Source of the DNA: Aphanomyces cochlioides
Lineage: Eukaryota; Oomycota; Saprolegniomycetes; Saprolegniales; Verrucalvaceae
Direction of reading: 5' to 3'
Length of the DNA stretch: 64,000 nt
Assembly (NCBI GenBank): GCA_019828595.1
Contig: JAHQRK010000023.1
Location: 248,001 to 312,000, forward strand
The notes under the pieces: model-generated
What the model saw: only the letters and a program-made list of their open reading frames with translations
Told to the model about the DNA's origin: nothing
Database searches by the model: none
In this document: piece by piece, positions 19,980 to 29,432 of the stretch
Layout of the letters: each line of letters opens with the position of its first letter
How positions within the stretch are numbered: the stretch's first letter is position 1
Program-made: the position numbers and the translations under genes

Positions 19980-21296
19980 CATTCAAGAAAGGATGCAGCA
20001 GTTCTCATAATATCGCGAAAATGCAAAGTCTCCTTTGTCGACGTGTTTGGCTCCTCCTTTAACTCCTGGGAAGATGTTGAAGTCTGCCGCGAGGAATTCG
20101 AAACAAGTTTCTGTGTCGAGTTCTACAAAAGGGGCTCTTACGTACGTGGCAAGAAGTCATATGTGTGTTTTGCGTGCAAGAAAAAGCAGTGCGGTGCCCT
20201 ACTGAAATTCGAACAGCTTCATAGTGATGAAGCACTGGTCACTGTGAAAGAAGAAATCCCAGTACACAATCACAGTGTGCCTTACTGTCGCGAGCATCTC
20301 GACGACGTCTCAAATCAATTGATGGAACTGATGAAGAAAGTGTCCGACTTCCAAAAATTGCAAGTTGAAATGTCATCATACCAGCATACAGTACAACCTT
20401 CAAGATGTTAGACGACGACAACCCCAGCCCAACCATCAAGCGAAAGCATGCCAAAACCGATCTCTGCATTTTTGACTTTTTTTGACGAATCTGAACGCGA
20501 AGGCTGCAATGACAGTTCGCTTGAAGTTGACGTGGTGACGACAGACCCACGGGACTTGGATTTGCCTGGAATAGTGGCGCGGAAAACACGCACGGGCTCA
20601 GCCAAAGAGATAATTGAGCCCAGCATCTTTTCTATTCTGCGAGGAAAGGATGACCAAGTGCTGGGTGTTGTTGGAGGTTTAGAAATCTGTCGTCGCGATT
20701 TGGTATGTCTACGTCCAAATGAACATGCGAACGAAATAGTTGTCGGTGCTTGGCTTACGATGGTACACACTGCAAAGAACTCATCTGGTGACGTCAATGA
20801 TTGCTTTCTGGTGGAGCCTACTTGGCTACAAGAATTGTGGACGTTCAACAAACAGTTGCGTAATGTGGACTCTCTAAAAGACACAGGGGAACGTGCCCTT
20901 CAAGCCGAAAACCTTGTCGTGCCATGCAGCATCAATGGTTCCCACCAATCTTTGATTCTTTGTGTAGCATCAAGAAGAACAGTCCGTGTATTTGACTGTC
21001 TACGAGACGACAAACAGTTTGACTACGCTGATTTTGTCGTGAAGATTCTCAATGCCATGTACGCCATCCAAGACGATGATTTCAAAGCATCGATACGCAA
21101 GACAAAGTGGTTTGTCGAAAGAAATCACAACAGGACTCCCAGATTGAACAGTCCCAACGATTCAGGAATCTTCGTTTGCATGTTAGCCGAAAAACTGCTA
21201 GGCGATGAGAGTCTAGGCCTCATCAACTCGAGTGTGATCAAGGCGAAACGAGCTCATATCCTCTCGTGCATCGTGAGCGGCTCTATAGAACCTTAG
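19980..21296 (+). pseudogene. FAR1 zinc-finger plus ULP1-like protease (MULE type)
   Basis: One frame runs from about 19980 to the stop ending at 21296, interrupted by a single in-frame TAG at 20409-20411. The first part (no convincing ATG) has a FAR1-type DNA-binding pattern: SWEDVEVCREEF, a Cys pair in CFACKKKQC, and NHS near its end. The second part (from ATG 20448, 282 residues) resembles C48/ULP1 cysteine proteases, with GSHQSLIL (His), VRVFDCLRD (Asp) and NDSGIFVC. The nucleophile position in the usual DCG motif is Ser (codon 21162-21164), so protease activity is doubtful. FAR1 and ULP1 modules together are typical of Mutator-like elements; no MULE transposase domain remains. A 21-bp GT-AG stretch (20391-20411) would remove the stop but is too short to trust. 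Confidence 0.65.
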
Positions 21297-21300
21297 ACTA

Positions 21301-21530
21301 ACATTGTTTTCAATCTACTCGATTTATTAGACATGCAAACAGATCGAGCGCTTACCATTCTCTGGTCAGTCGCGGTGGCTGGCCGTCAATTCATTCCTTT
21401 CGACAGCCTCTGGACGGCCAACCACCACGACATGAGCGCCACACACCCCGCAAACTAGTCGCGACATTGTTTTCAATCTACTCGATTTATTAGACATGCA
21501 AACAGATCGAGCGCTTACCATTCTCTGGTC
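21301..21530. repeat. Two identical 67-bp direct repeats
   Basis: The same 67 bases (ACATTGTTTTCAATC...CTCTGGTC) occur at 21301-21367 and 21464-21530. The 96-bp spacer carries an inverted repeat (GTGGCTGGCCGTC at 21375 against GACGGCCAACCAC). The first copy starts 4 bp after the FAR1-ULP1 frame ends, so it may be 3' flanking DNA of that gene duplicated by a later event. Confidence 0.85.
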
Positions 21531-21581
21531 GGTGGCTTCCACCTGCCTTTGATGATATGGCATGATCTTGTCGAAACTTTA

Positions 21582-22325
21582 GAGCGCGTTCGGTGGCCAC
21601 GAAATATCATAATATTTTTGTGATATCATGAAAAATCCATTTTCATGAAATTGTCTGTCTTTGTGGTGTTCGGTTGTCAACAAAATAGTATGATATTTCT
21701 TCAAAATATCACAAAATATCATGATAAAAATATATCGGTCTGACCTTGTATATTTCTCTGGCTGGTCTGCGAGTGTGTGGATGGTGCAGCGACGCTCCCT
21801 TCTGCTAGTGATTGCGAATTGGTATGCGGTTACTTATCTTTGCTCCGAGCCTTCTCGAACTTCCATACTGTCTGGAGCAGCTTACGTCAACGAGATATTG
21901 GACGCCACAGTGAACAAGTATCGAGCCCATGAGTTGTTACGCATGGACACTGTCGTATTTCACTCGCTCCTAATTATCCTTGAACGTCGAGGTCGATTGC
22001 AATCGACCAAACATATTTGCAGCCGTGAGAAGCTGACGATCTTTCTCTATATTGTCGGGTAAGCATCCTTCTCAGCGTCCCATTTCGCACGCGGACACCC
22101 AACCTTCGATATTGCATGAGAAACACTGGTGGTGATCACGAGTCATTTCAGCTCCGATGTCTGGAAAGCGATATATTTATTCGGATTATTGATTGACCAT
22201 ATTGCAGTCAGATGAGCAACCGAACGCATACAAAATATCATGATATGTCCGATATCACGCTTTTCTCTATATTTCCCCAAATCAATTTCATGATATTAAA
22301 TATCATGATATTTCAGTGGCCACCG
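21582..22325. mobile_element. Harbinger-type element remnant
   Basis: The left end, TTA then GAGCGCGTTCGGTGGCCAC, is mirrored by ATGATATTTCaGTGGCCACCGA near 22303-22325. The outermost bases of the right terminus have diverged. TTA at 21579-21581 fits a PIF/Harbinger target duplication; the right one is not preserved. The interior is AT-rich with nested ATATCATGAT palindromes and carries a transposase N-terminal fragment. Confidence 0.7.
21721..22062 (+). pseudogene. Harbinger transposase N-terminal fragment
   Basis: 113-residue frame whose second half (RTSILSGAAYVNEILDAT, ELLRMDTVVFHSLLIILE, SREKLTIFLYIVG) matches the conserved N-terminal helical region of plant-type PIF/Harbinger transposases. 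It stops just before the expected HGAS-type continuation, at GG|GTAAGC, which could be a former splice donor. No DDE domain follows before the element's right end. The first ~45 residues look unrelated and probably derive from terminal DNA. Confidence 0.7.
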
Positions 22326-22854
22326 ACATTTTATATTTTTAAGAACGATTGTAACCTCTATATCTTTATAATGGGTTGTGACTGCCCATATGGGTTGAAT
22401 GCCTTCGGATGAAATCGATATGAGACGCCTGGCGAGGCTAGAACATTGACAGGGAGATCGGGTGAGCTTGGATGCGTTGAAGACCCCCTTCATCGCATCC
22501 AAGCTCACCCGATTTCCCTGTGACCACTGACTGATACGTGCGTCATGCTTGAGTGGGTGAAGTAATGGTTGGAATGATCAACTCCAGATGCAAACGATGA
22601 TTATCGAACTTAGTAGGGATAACATCTGCAGCCAATAAAATGCATGACATCAATGCCCAGCAAGTCCAGTGTTGTCGGTGATAGCATCTTCTTCAATATG
22701 TCGTTGCTGCCATTGAAATCAGTATGCATGTTGCTTCATGTTGTGCAATCGAGTCCGTGCTTCAATGAAATCTCCACTTTACCGTACAGCTTGTCATGAT
22801 TTTCAAATTCCGTTTCGCACATAAACAGATTTTAGTTGCATTTTTGTTTATTGT
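22326..22854. other. Spacer with a strong hairpin
   Basis: Between the Harbinger remnant and the nested MITEs. It contains the 27-bp-arm hairpin annotated separately; otherwise I see no gene or repeat. Confidence 0.5.
22450..22520. repeat. 71-nt near-perfect hairpin
   Basis: Arms 22450-22476 and 22494-22520 are reverse complements over 27 bp with one mismatch. The 17-nt loop (TTGAAGACCCCCTTCAT) can pair further through TGAAG/CTTCA. It is not a tRNA (no cloverleaf or T-loop motif) and no T-run follows. The size and shape resemble a small-RNA precursor or a tiny foldback element. Confidence 0.85.
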
Positions 22855-22857
22855 TTA

Positions 22858-23366
22858 GAGCGCGTTCGGATGCCAAATTATTTTACAAAATTTCCAAGTT
22901 TTCACGAAAAAACACGATTTTACGACATTAGGGCCTGTTTGGTTCCAGTAAAAATTTCATGAAATTTGCTACTTTTCAACAAAACTTGCAGTTTTGTCAT
23001 ATGTTCGAATTTTTCGGCGTGTTTGGATTCGTCAATTTTTCGTCATTTCAGAGTCCTATTTCATGAAATAAATATACAGGTCAGACCTGTATAATTGTAA
23101 TAACATTTTGTACCAACATTCTGCGACATTTGTCATTTTATGAAATTTCACAGAAAAAAAGTTCACAGTCACCAAACAGGCCCTTAGTGTTTTTCTGTCG
23201 TGTTCTTTATATTTGCAATATCAGATAGAAATATGTGAAAATTTGGTTGTTATTTCATGAAAATGTTATATAGGTCATGACATATATTTCATTTTCATGA
23301 AATCACACAAGATCGAATATCACGAAATGAAGTTTTCACGAAAACCGCTGGCACCCCAACGTGCTC
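22858..23366. mobile_element. Harbinger-type MITE (outer of nested pair)
   Basis: The left end GAGCGCGTTCGGATGCCA pairs with the right end TGGCACCCCAACGTGCTC (imperfect TIRs). TTA lies on both sides (22855-22857 and 23367-23369). It is about 253 bp without the inner insertion and encodes no protein. Its GAGCGCGTTCGG end is shared with the Harbinger remnant at 21582, a likely source of transposase. Confidence 0.82.
22931..23183. mobile_element. Harbinger-type MITE (inner of nested pair)
   Basis: 253-bp element with terminal repeats GGGCCTGTTTGG / CCAAACAGGCCC. It is flanked by perfect TTA duplications (22928-22930 and 23184-23186) and inserted inside the outer MITE. The interior is AT-rich with repeated TCATGAAAT palindromes. 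The clean ends suggest the more recent of the two insertions. Confidence 0.92.
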
Positions 23367-23645
23367 TTAATATACTCTTATAAATTTTCCTCAATCAATT
23401 CGTGCTCTTGTAATATTAGAATCTAGATTTATCAATTTTATTGCGATATGCTATTTTCTGAGGGTACTTCCGTATGAACCTATTCTTGGACAATTCTTTG
23501 TTGTTTGACAAACAGAGCACTACACCTTTGCCCGATCAAGTTGAACACTTTTTGTCATCAATGTGATGCGGATAAAAATATTGGATTTCAGAGTCATGCC
23601 CAGACAGAATTTTGCCTTCAATGTGAAATCCTTTTCCACCAATGT

Positions 23646-23814
23646 GAACACAAAAGTTGCGCGCGAAGACTAGGCGCCAAGAACATTCAGTCCCGTGGAC
23701 TGAATTCATTGGATTGACGACTGTGGCAACTGCCACAAGCCGTTGAGCTCAATGAGCTCATTTCACTGGGTCAAACAGATTGGCGCCTAGACTTCGTGCG
23801 CATCTTTTGTGTTC
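23646..23814. repeat. Foldback structure, 35-bp arms
   Basis: Arms 23646-23680 and 23780-23814 are inverted copies (32 of 35 match) around a 99-bp centre, which contains a smaller hairpin (TGTGGCAACTGCCACA). It lies within the left half of the long-TIR element and probably represents an insertion that split the left arm. Confidence 0.8.
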
Positions 23815-24224
23815 AGGCTGAGTTGGCACCCTAGCCACTCAAAGGTGAAATGAAATCTCATTTCACAATTGAGCCGCTCTTGGATGCCAGCTGAGGCAAG
23901 GAAAGAAGACCCCACGACTGAGGAAAAATGCCGCTTTAGCGTCCTGAAGTCTGCCATCAAGCGCTTTTTAGCGCCTCGCACTGATCACATGTTCGATCGC
24001 CGCGACTTTGCACGTACCTGCAAGCACGCATGAATTTGCTGGAGGAGGCAGCCAGAAATTCAATGGCTTCAGTTACTCTGCCAGCCGTCGTGAGAGAGGC
24101 TCTGTATTGCCAGAGAAACACTGAAAAGGTATTGGAGGATATGTAATTTCACATTGATAGCAAAAAAGTTCACATTGGATGACTTCCAAAAACCAACCAG
24201 TCCAGAAACCAGATGTAATGTTTT

Positions 24225-24608
24225 TTGACCAGAAAAAATCTCATCCGTTTTCTGATTGAAAATAGTTCTGTTGACGCCTCCAAAAACCGTTTAACCAGAC
24301 GCCAAAGAGAGGCAGTTCAAAACATGAATGGCTCGGCGCAAGTGCCGTGCCTCAACCTGGCTAATCGCACCCGCAAGCGTAAGAAGCAGCAACACGTGCT
24401 TACAGTCTTTCTTAGGCTCAATCGTTACTTGCGTGAACGCAATTATATGGTTTCGCGCTCTCTTCATCTTGACCAAGAGATGTCCCCTTGGTTTCGCTTA
24501 TATGCATCACGCGATCATCAGTCGTTCCTTACGATGGTCTCTTTGCCAACAGAAGCTTTTGATGTCCTTCTGACTGCATTCTCTCGAAACTATAGGATAT
24601 ATGCGTAG
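24225..24608 (+). pseudogene. Transposase N-terminal fragment
   Basis: Frame of up to 127 residues. The last ~45 residues (SPWFRLYASRDHQSFL...SLPTEAFDVLLTAF) resemble the N-terminal region of Harbinger-like DDE transposases of fungi and oomycetes. The start is unclear, since the leading part overlaps terminal-repeat DNA. Stops and frame changes follow, so the catalytic domain is lost. Confidence 0.55.
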
Positions 24609-25025
24609 TTTGATGAGTTTCCTCCTTACAGACTCCCAGTCTCGTTCATGGTTCGTATGTGGGTGCTTGTTGTACGCCGCAGCAGCTTTTGCCATTGGGT
24701 TTGGACAAGTGGTAGAACTAACCGTCTTTGCTGAAGTGACTGGCCCTCGCGTTTGAAAAGAACTTATCTGGTCACTCAAAGTAACCAGTTAAGTTCTCTG
24801 GCAAGACCAATTTTAGGTCTGGCGACATTTGGTTCGCTGTATGGTTTTGACTACAGGTCCGCACTTTTTTGACTACATTTGTGGACTGGTTGGTTTTTGG
24901 AAGTCATCCATTGATTGCAAAAGCTGCGTTTTATATTTTGTCTGGAATAAAATTAGCGTTTTCTATTTTGTTTCTTTCCACATTGATGGCAAAAAGTGTT
25001 CAACTGGATCGGGCAAAGGTGTAGT

Positions 25026-25609
25026 TATTGTTTAGCACAGAATTGCACGAAACTCGTCCTTGCAGTACATTAATATGTATAATCAAACTATACAGATCTA
25101 ATATGATGTTGTGATTGCTCCACAAGGTTAAGATTTAATACCCAAATATAAGGCCTATCATAACTTGTAACGGTCTCTTCTGAGCTATCTATCAGATCAG
25201 CACCTTTGGTTGCTTTCAATTCCAACGACAAGGTTGGGTGTTTATCCGGATACGTTTTACATTTCACATGGTGGACAACAAATGCTTTTTGTTTTTACAT
25301 GAAAGTCGGAATTTCGAAGTTGTGCGAGCAAGGATAACAAGTTTTGCCAGGAAACAAACATAGCGATACTCTTAGCAGCAGGGAGATGCATGATACGATT
25401 TGATTCTGCGAGTTCAAGATGGTTTTGCCGACTCAAGGGGTCATTTCCGGATAAATATCCGGATTTGTTTCACATGGTGGACAATAAAATAAAATGTGTC
25501 CATTTGGCATACAAATATCAGGTTATAAAAATAAATTGTTCCGCCAAAACAAGCTGACGTCACCAACATAAACGACATCCACAGGAGACCACAATTTGGC
25601 AATAATCCA
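25026..25609 (+). promoter_or_regulatory. Upstream region of the Bfr1-like gene with two palindromic boxes
   Basis: No gene. Two similar blocks, at about 25241-25280 and 25454-25489, each hold TATCCGGAT followed within about 15 bp by TTTCACATGGTGGACAA. The first contains the full palindrome TATCCGGATA (25243-25252). The downstream copy is about 150 bp before the ATG at 25610. The TATCCGGATA box recurs upstream of other genes in this window. Confidence 0.6.
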
Positions 25610-27106
25610 ATGGCTGACAGTGAAGAAGCCCCGACGACGACGACGGCCGCGCCGGCCGCCCCATCGAAAGTAACGTACTTTCCCAAGCCAGACAAGGTCG
25701 TGCATGATGCCGAAGTGGCCAAGCTTGAAGCGGAGAAAAAGAAGACCCAAGACCGCATGAATGCCATCCGCGCTGAGCTTGACGCGATTCAATCGGGTCG
25801 ATCGGGATTTTCGGAAAAGATTGCCGAAGCCAAGAAACTCTACCTTGAGCTCAAGGAAAAGAAGGAGCAATTGTACACTAATAAGACCCAGCTCAAGGTC
25901 AACTTGGACAAGGCGATGGCCGCGAAATCAGCGCATCGCGAATCGCAAAAGTCGATCCGCGACCAAGTGAGCTTCAAGAGCGTCGACGAAGTAGACAAAC
26001 GCATTGCGGAACTTCAACACGAACAAAACACCAAGAGCATGACTCTCATGGCTGAAAAAAACTTGATCAAAGAGATTGAAAGCTTGCAACAAGCCAAGAA
26101 AGTGCTTGCGAAAGCCGCCACACAAAAAGACGACGGTGCCAAATTCGATGCCTCCATCGACGACATTCGTGCTGCCATGAAGGCAAAGTCGGAAGAAATC
26201 ACTGCTGTCACTGAACAATTCAACGCTCAAAAGGCAGTGTTGGACAAATTGCGCGACGAAAGCAATGCAGGTGGCCGTGACGAATACCCCAAGTTGGTCG
26301 AAGAACGCAAGGCACTCAAGGTCCGCGTCGACGAAATCTTCACTGCGATCAAGGAACTTCGTGCGAAATTCAAGGAAGACAACGACAAATACTTCCAAGG
26401 CGTGCGTGCCAAGCGTGAAGCCCAAAAGGCCGCTCGGGAAGCCGAAGAAGCCAAGGTTAAGGCTGAATTCGACGCCAAGATGGCTGAATACGAAAAAGAG
26501 TTGGCCAAGATTCATCCCTACCAAGATGAACAAGATTTGTGCCAAGCCTTGATTGTCTACCTTGAAAAAACTTACGGCAAGGAATTGAAGGCGTCCAGCG
26601 ACGCTGCTGCCGCGTCCGCTGCCGCCTCCACCGTCTCTGTTGAATTGGACGGCCTCAAGCCATTCAAGCGTGACGACGAAGACTTCTTCGCCACCAAGAA
26701 GGTCGGCAAGAAGGGCAAGAAGACGTCGACTGGCAGCGCCTCGACAAAGAAAGAAGCCAAGTTGGTCTTGCCACTTGCGCAATTGCAATCGTTTGCCACG
26801 GTTGGTTTGACGCCTCCTGCCTTCGTGTCGGCTGTCGCTGAATCGATCGAAGCCATTAAGGCCAAGAAGGAATGGTTCGCGGCGCAAACGCAACGATCCA
26901 CGCCTGCTGCCACCACAACGGCTGCTGCACCGGCCACCACCACAGCTTCGTCGCCCAAGAAGCAACCCAAGAAGAACGCCAAGGGTTTCAACGCTGATGA
27001 CCAAGGCGCATTCCCATCGTTGTCGAGTAGCACGTCGGTGGCCGTCGATCATGGAAGTGCATGGGGACCTTCGTCGTCGGCTGTGCCGCAAGAAGAAAGC
27101 GAGTAA
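25610..27106 (+). CDS. Bfr1-like coiled-coil protein
   Basis: Intronless, 498 residues. After a Thr/Ala-rich N-terminus it has the FPKPDK start and long Lys/Glu-rich coiled coils (about residues 35-320) characteristic of the Bfr1 / nuclear segregation protein family, including the HPYQDEQDLCQALIVYLEK segment after the coil. Bfr1 in yeast associates with polysomes and mRNPs and affects secretion and ploidy. The Ala/Thr/Lys-rich tail ends with GFNADDQGAFPSL, resembling tails of RNA-associated proteins. The stop lies 2 bp from the stop of the convergent TBC gene. Confidence 0.82.
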   Translation: MADSEEAPTTTTAAPAAPSKVTYFPKPDKVVHDAEVAKLEAEKKKTQDRMNAIRAELDAIQSGRSGFSEKIAEAKKLYLELKEKKEQLYTNKTQLKVNLDKAMAAKSAHRESQKSIRDQVSFKSVDEVDKRIAELQHEQNTKSMTLMAEKNLIKEIESLQQAKKVLAKAATQKDDGAKFDASIDDIRAAMKAKSEEITAVTEQFNAQKAVLDKLRDESNAGGRDEYPKLVEERKALKVRVDEIFTAIKELRAKFKEDNDKYFQGVRAKREAQKAAREAEEAKVKAEFDAKMAEYEKELAKIHPYQDEQDLCQALIVYLEKTYGKELKASSDAAAASAAASTVSVELDGLKPFKRDDEDFFATKKVGKKGKKTSTGSASTKKEAKLVLPLAQLQSFATVGLTPPAFVSAVAESIEAIKAKKEWFAAQTQRSTPAATTTAAAPATTTASSPKKQPKKNAKGFNADDQGAFPSLSSSTSVAVDHGSAWGPSSSAVPQEESE

Positions 27107-27108
27107 AG

Positions 27109-28788
27109 CTAATGCAAAGAGTTGTCTAGCGCGTCAAACAGCGATTGGAGGCGGTGCGTCTTGTCTCGCTCTGAGAGGTTCACGATTTGGACGCACTGCT
27201 GCATCATTTTCACTTTGAGTGTCGAGAGTTCTTCCATGTTGAGCTGCGCTTCGATGACTTTGAAACGTGCTGCGTCCAGTTGCGCCATCGCAGCTGCTTT
27301 TTCTGCTCCATGGAGATCGTCATCATCGTCGTCAGCAAGATGTACATGGCGACGACGTCGATTTTGCGACGGGAGACATGCCCAAAGCCGATTCAACGGT
27401 CCCCAGGAGCGATTTTCTTCAGGTTTTCCCTTGGGTTGCCATTCTAAGACGTCGTCCAAGTGATAGGCCGCTTCTGACATGCGTGCTGTTGCTTGCAAGT
27501 ACGCTTGAGACGCTGCATCGACGGCGCGAACGATGCGCTCAATTTTGCGGCGAAGTACGCCAACGTCTGCCGCAACATTCGCGTCCATGCTCTCAACTTC
27601 ACCGCGAATACGGTCGAGATCGGCACGAGCAACGGGGGCATCGCCTTCAGGATAAAAGATGGCGTCGTCTTCGTGGTCAGAGTGCGGCAAACGCATGCGA
27701 AAGTGCAACAACTGGACTTGACGCTCCTCCTCAAGCGACGCAAGCATCGATCTTGTGATTTTAAACCGCCTGGCGTGCTCAATGAGATTGTCTTGCTTGC
27801 CATGAAGGAGATGTGCTTTGGGATTGCGGCTGAAGTACATCGTGGCTTGCTCCATGTCTTCCATCTCGAGGAGATCTTGCTGCATGCACTCAAGCAGCAC
27901 AAGTGCAATTCGATAGAGCATTTTGAATCCGTCAACGAGGAAATGATCCCAAACCATCGCAAACATCGCGTCATCAGGTAAGATACGAGTAAACAGCGTG
28001 ATAAACCACTACAAGGTGACCCAGAGTGAAAAGAAACTGCAAGAAATTATGTACTTGCGTCGCAAAATACCCTTCGTGGATGCCAATCCGTCGCAAGTGA
28101 GCATAAAGTGCAGGGAGGTGACGTTGCATGAGCTTATGTAGCGCAAAAATACATCGGCGTAATCTAAGATAGCATGAATAAAGCGACAAAGCAAGTGAAC
28201 AGCCGTACCCTGTCATGCCTGGACTCCAGAGCAAATTGTGCTCTCGGCAGATGCCACAAAGCACGGAAAATACATCTTGCTCAACATGGACGGAGGTTTT
28301 GTGCCATAATGAGAGCAGCTTGGCAGCGATATAATTCATGCCTTGGCAATACCCAACATGTGGGAGATGTATCGCAATGCCTTTGAGCACATTGGCAAGC
28401 CATACTTGTCCGTCCGTGGATTGAAACAACGGTTCATTGGGAAACGTGCGAGGAAGATCTCTTAAGATTTCACCGTCAAGGCCTGTCGATTCGAGAAATG
28501 GGACGATATTCGGTCGGTGCGGCAAGATACGATCAAGGCATGCATTGTCGTTTGGTTTTCTCGTCAGGATGATCCACCACGATCGTCGCATGTAGTCTGG
28601 CATGCCATCTACGTTGATAAATGAGTCTTTCGTAGAAATCGTTCGGACTTGCGGTTAAAATGACGGATCAAGCGCGGTTTCTTCGTCACGGCAAGAAAGA
28701 GTCGACTGCCAGGCGGAGTCCATCCATTCTCGGCCAGGATGATCAGGACTTGGTCGGTTGTTGACGTCGATGCATCGAATTTCGTCAT
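27109..28788 (-). CDS. TBC-domain Rab GTPase-activating protein
   Basis: Four exons reconstructed: 28665-28788, 28209-28608, 28055-28163 and 27109-28008, giving 510 residues with phases that join cleanly (introns 45-56 bp). The TBC domain starts at GMPDYMRRSWW. It has both catalytic fingers: Arg in RDLPRTFP and Gln in GYCQGMNYIA. It ends after FITLFTRILPDD and WDHFLVDG. These motifs accelerate GTP hydrolysis by Rab proteins in membrane traffic. The C-terminal ~250 residues contain acidic and coiled-coil stretches of unknown role. The start at 28788 is the first ATG; the frame is open upstream only with non-ATG codons. A TATCCGGATA palindrome lies about 53 bp upstream. Confidence 0.88.
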
Positions 28789-29432
28789 GTGGCTCGTCTC
28801 GGGTTCCTCCACGATGGGTGTTTGATTTCTGTTTATCCGGTATCCGGATAACGAGTCGACAATGTGATGTCAGTATACACTTGATTTTTGTATACTTAGC
28901 CCAAGGAGCAAAGTCTAGAACGCAAGAAAATCGGGTTCCACGTGGCAAATTTGATGCTACAGCGTCTGAAGCACCTTTCCAGTCACGTTAGTACAGACTA
29001 GACGCGGCTTTAAGCTCCAGAAATTGCCGATTCTTAGTCTCCCAATAGCCACTCGTGAAGTTTGTTTGACGCATTTTGCATGAAATGCAAGAGAAAACGC
29101 GTGGAGACGAGAGAGAAAGCAGCTCACTTCGCCATGTAGTTCCCTTGCTTGTGGCCTATGATCGTAAAGATGCCGGGCTCACTTGCCATTGTCGACGCTG
29201 CGCGGCGAATATCTTTATCCGGATGAAAAGTCCACCAGGATCCACTCGACAAGATTTCAATCGCTAGAACTCGAGCTATGACCTACCTCTTACCATGCCC
29301 ACGGAGTGTCTCTCAGTGCACATCTACAAAGTCTCGCTGGCTCTCGTAGATAAACGCCGATAAAGTCAATGCCAGGTTCGGTTGCTTATCCGGATGAATC
29401 TTTGATTGCCATGGATCTTCCATGGAAGTTTT
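28789..29432. promoter_or_regulatory. Intergenic region with three TATCCGGAT boxes
   Basis: No gene. It contains a full palindrome TATCCGGATA at 28841-28850 (preceded by a half copy, TTATCCGG) and TATCCGGAT at 29216-29224 and 29397-29405. The first is just upstream of the TBC gene. The other two lie between it and the 3' end of the actin-like gene. Confidence 0.55.

Larger units (their letters stand above)
23519..25025. mobile_element. Long-TIR DNA transposon remnant
   Basis: The left terminus from 23519 (ACTACACCTTTGCCCGATC...) is the reverse complement of the right terminus ending at 25025 over about 50 bp with a few mismatches. The TIR starts CACCTTTGCCC if the flanking TA is a duplication. 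A second matching pair, GGATGACTTCCAAAAACC near 24180 and GGTTTTTGGAAGTCATCC near 24890, continues the inverted symmetry inward. The left arm is therefore interrupted by other DNA, including the foldback at 23646-23814. A transposase fragment lies inside. Confidence 0.78.

Noticed and set aside
20391..20411. 21-bp intron that would remove the stop in the FAR1-ULP1 frame
   Set aside because: Far shorter than other introns in the window; a nonsense mutation in a dead transposon gene is simpler.
25928..27091. Long minus-strand open frame (387 codons) opposite the Bfr1-like gene
   Set aside because: It is a shadow of the Lys/Glu-rich coiled-coil codons; composition (Arg/Leu/Phe/Ser-rich) shows no domain, and the plus-strand protein is clearly real.
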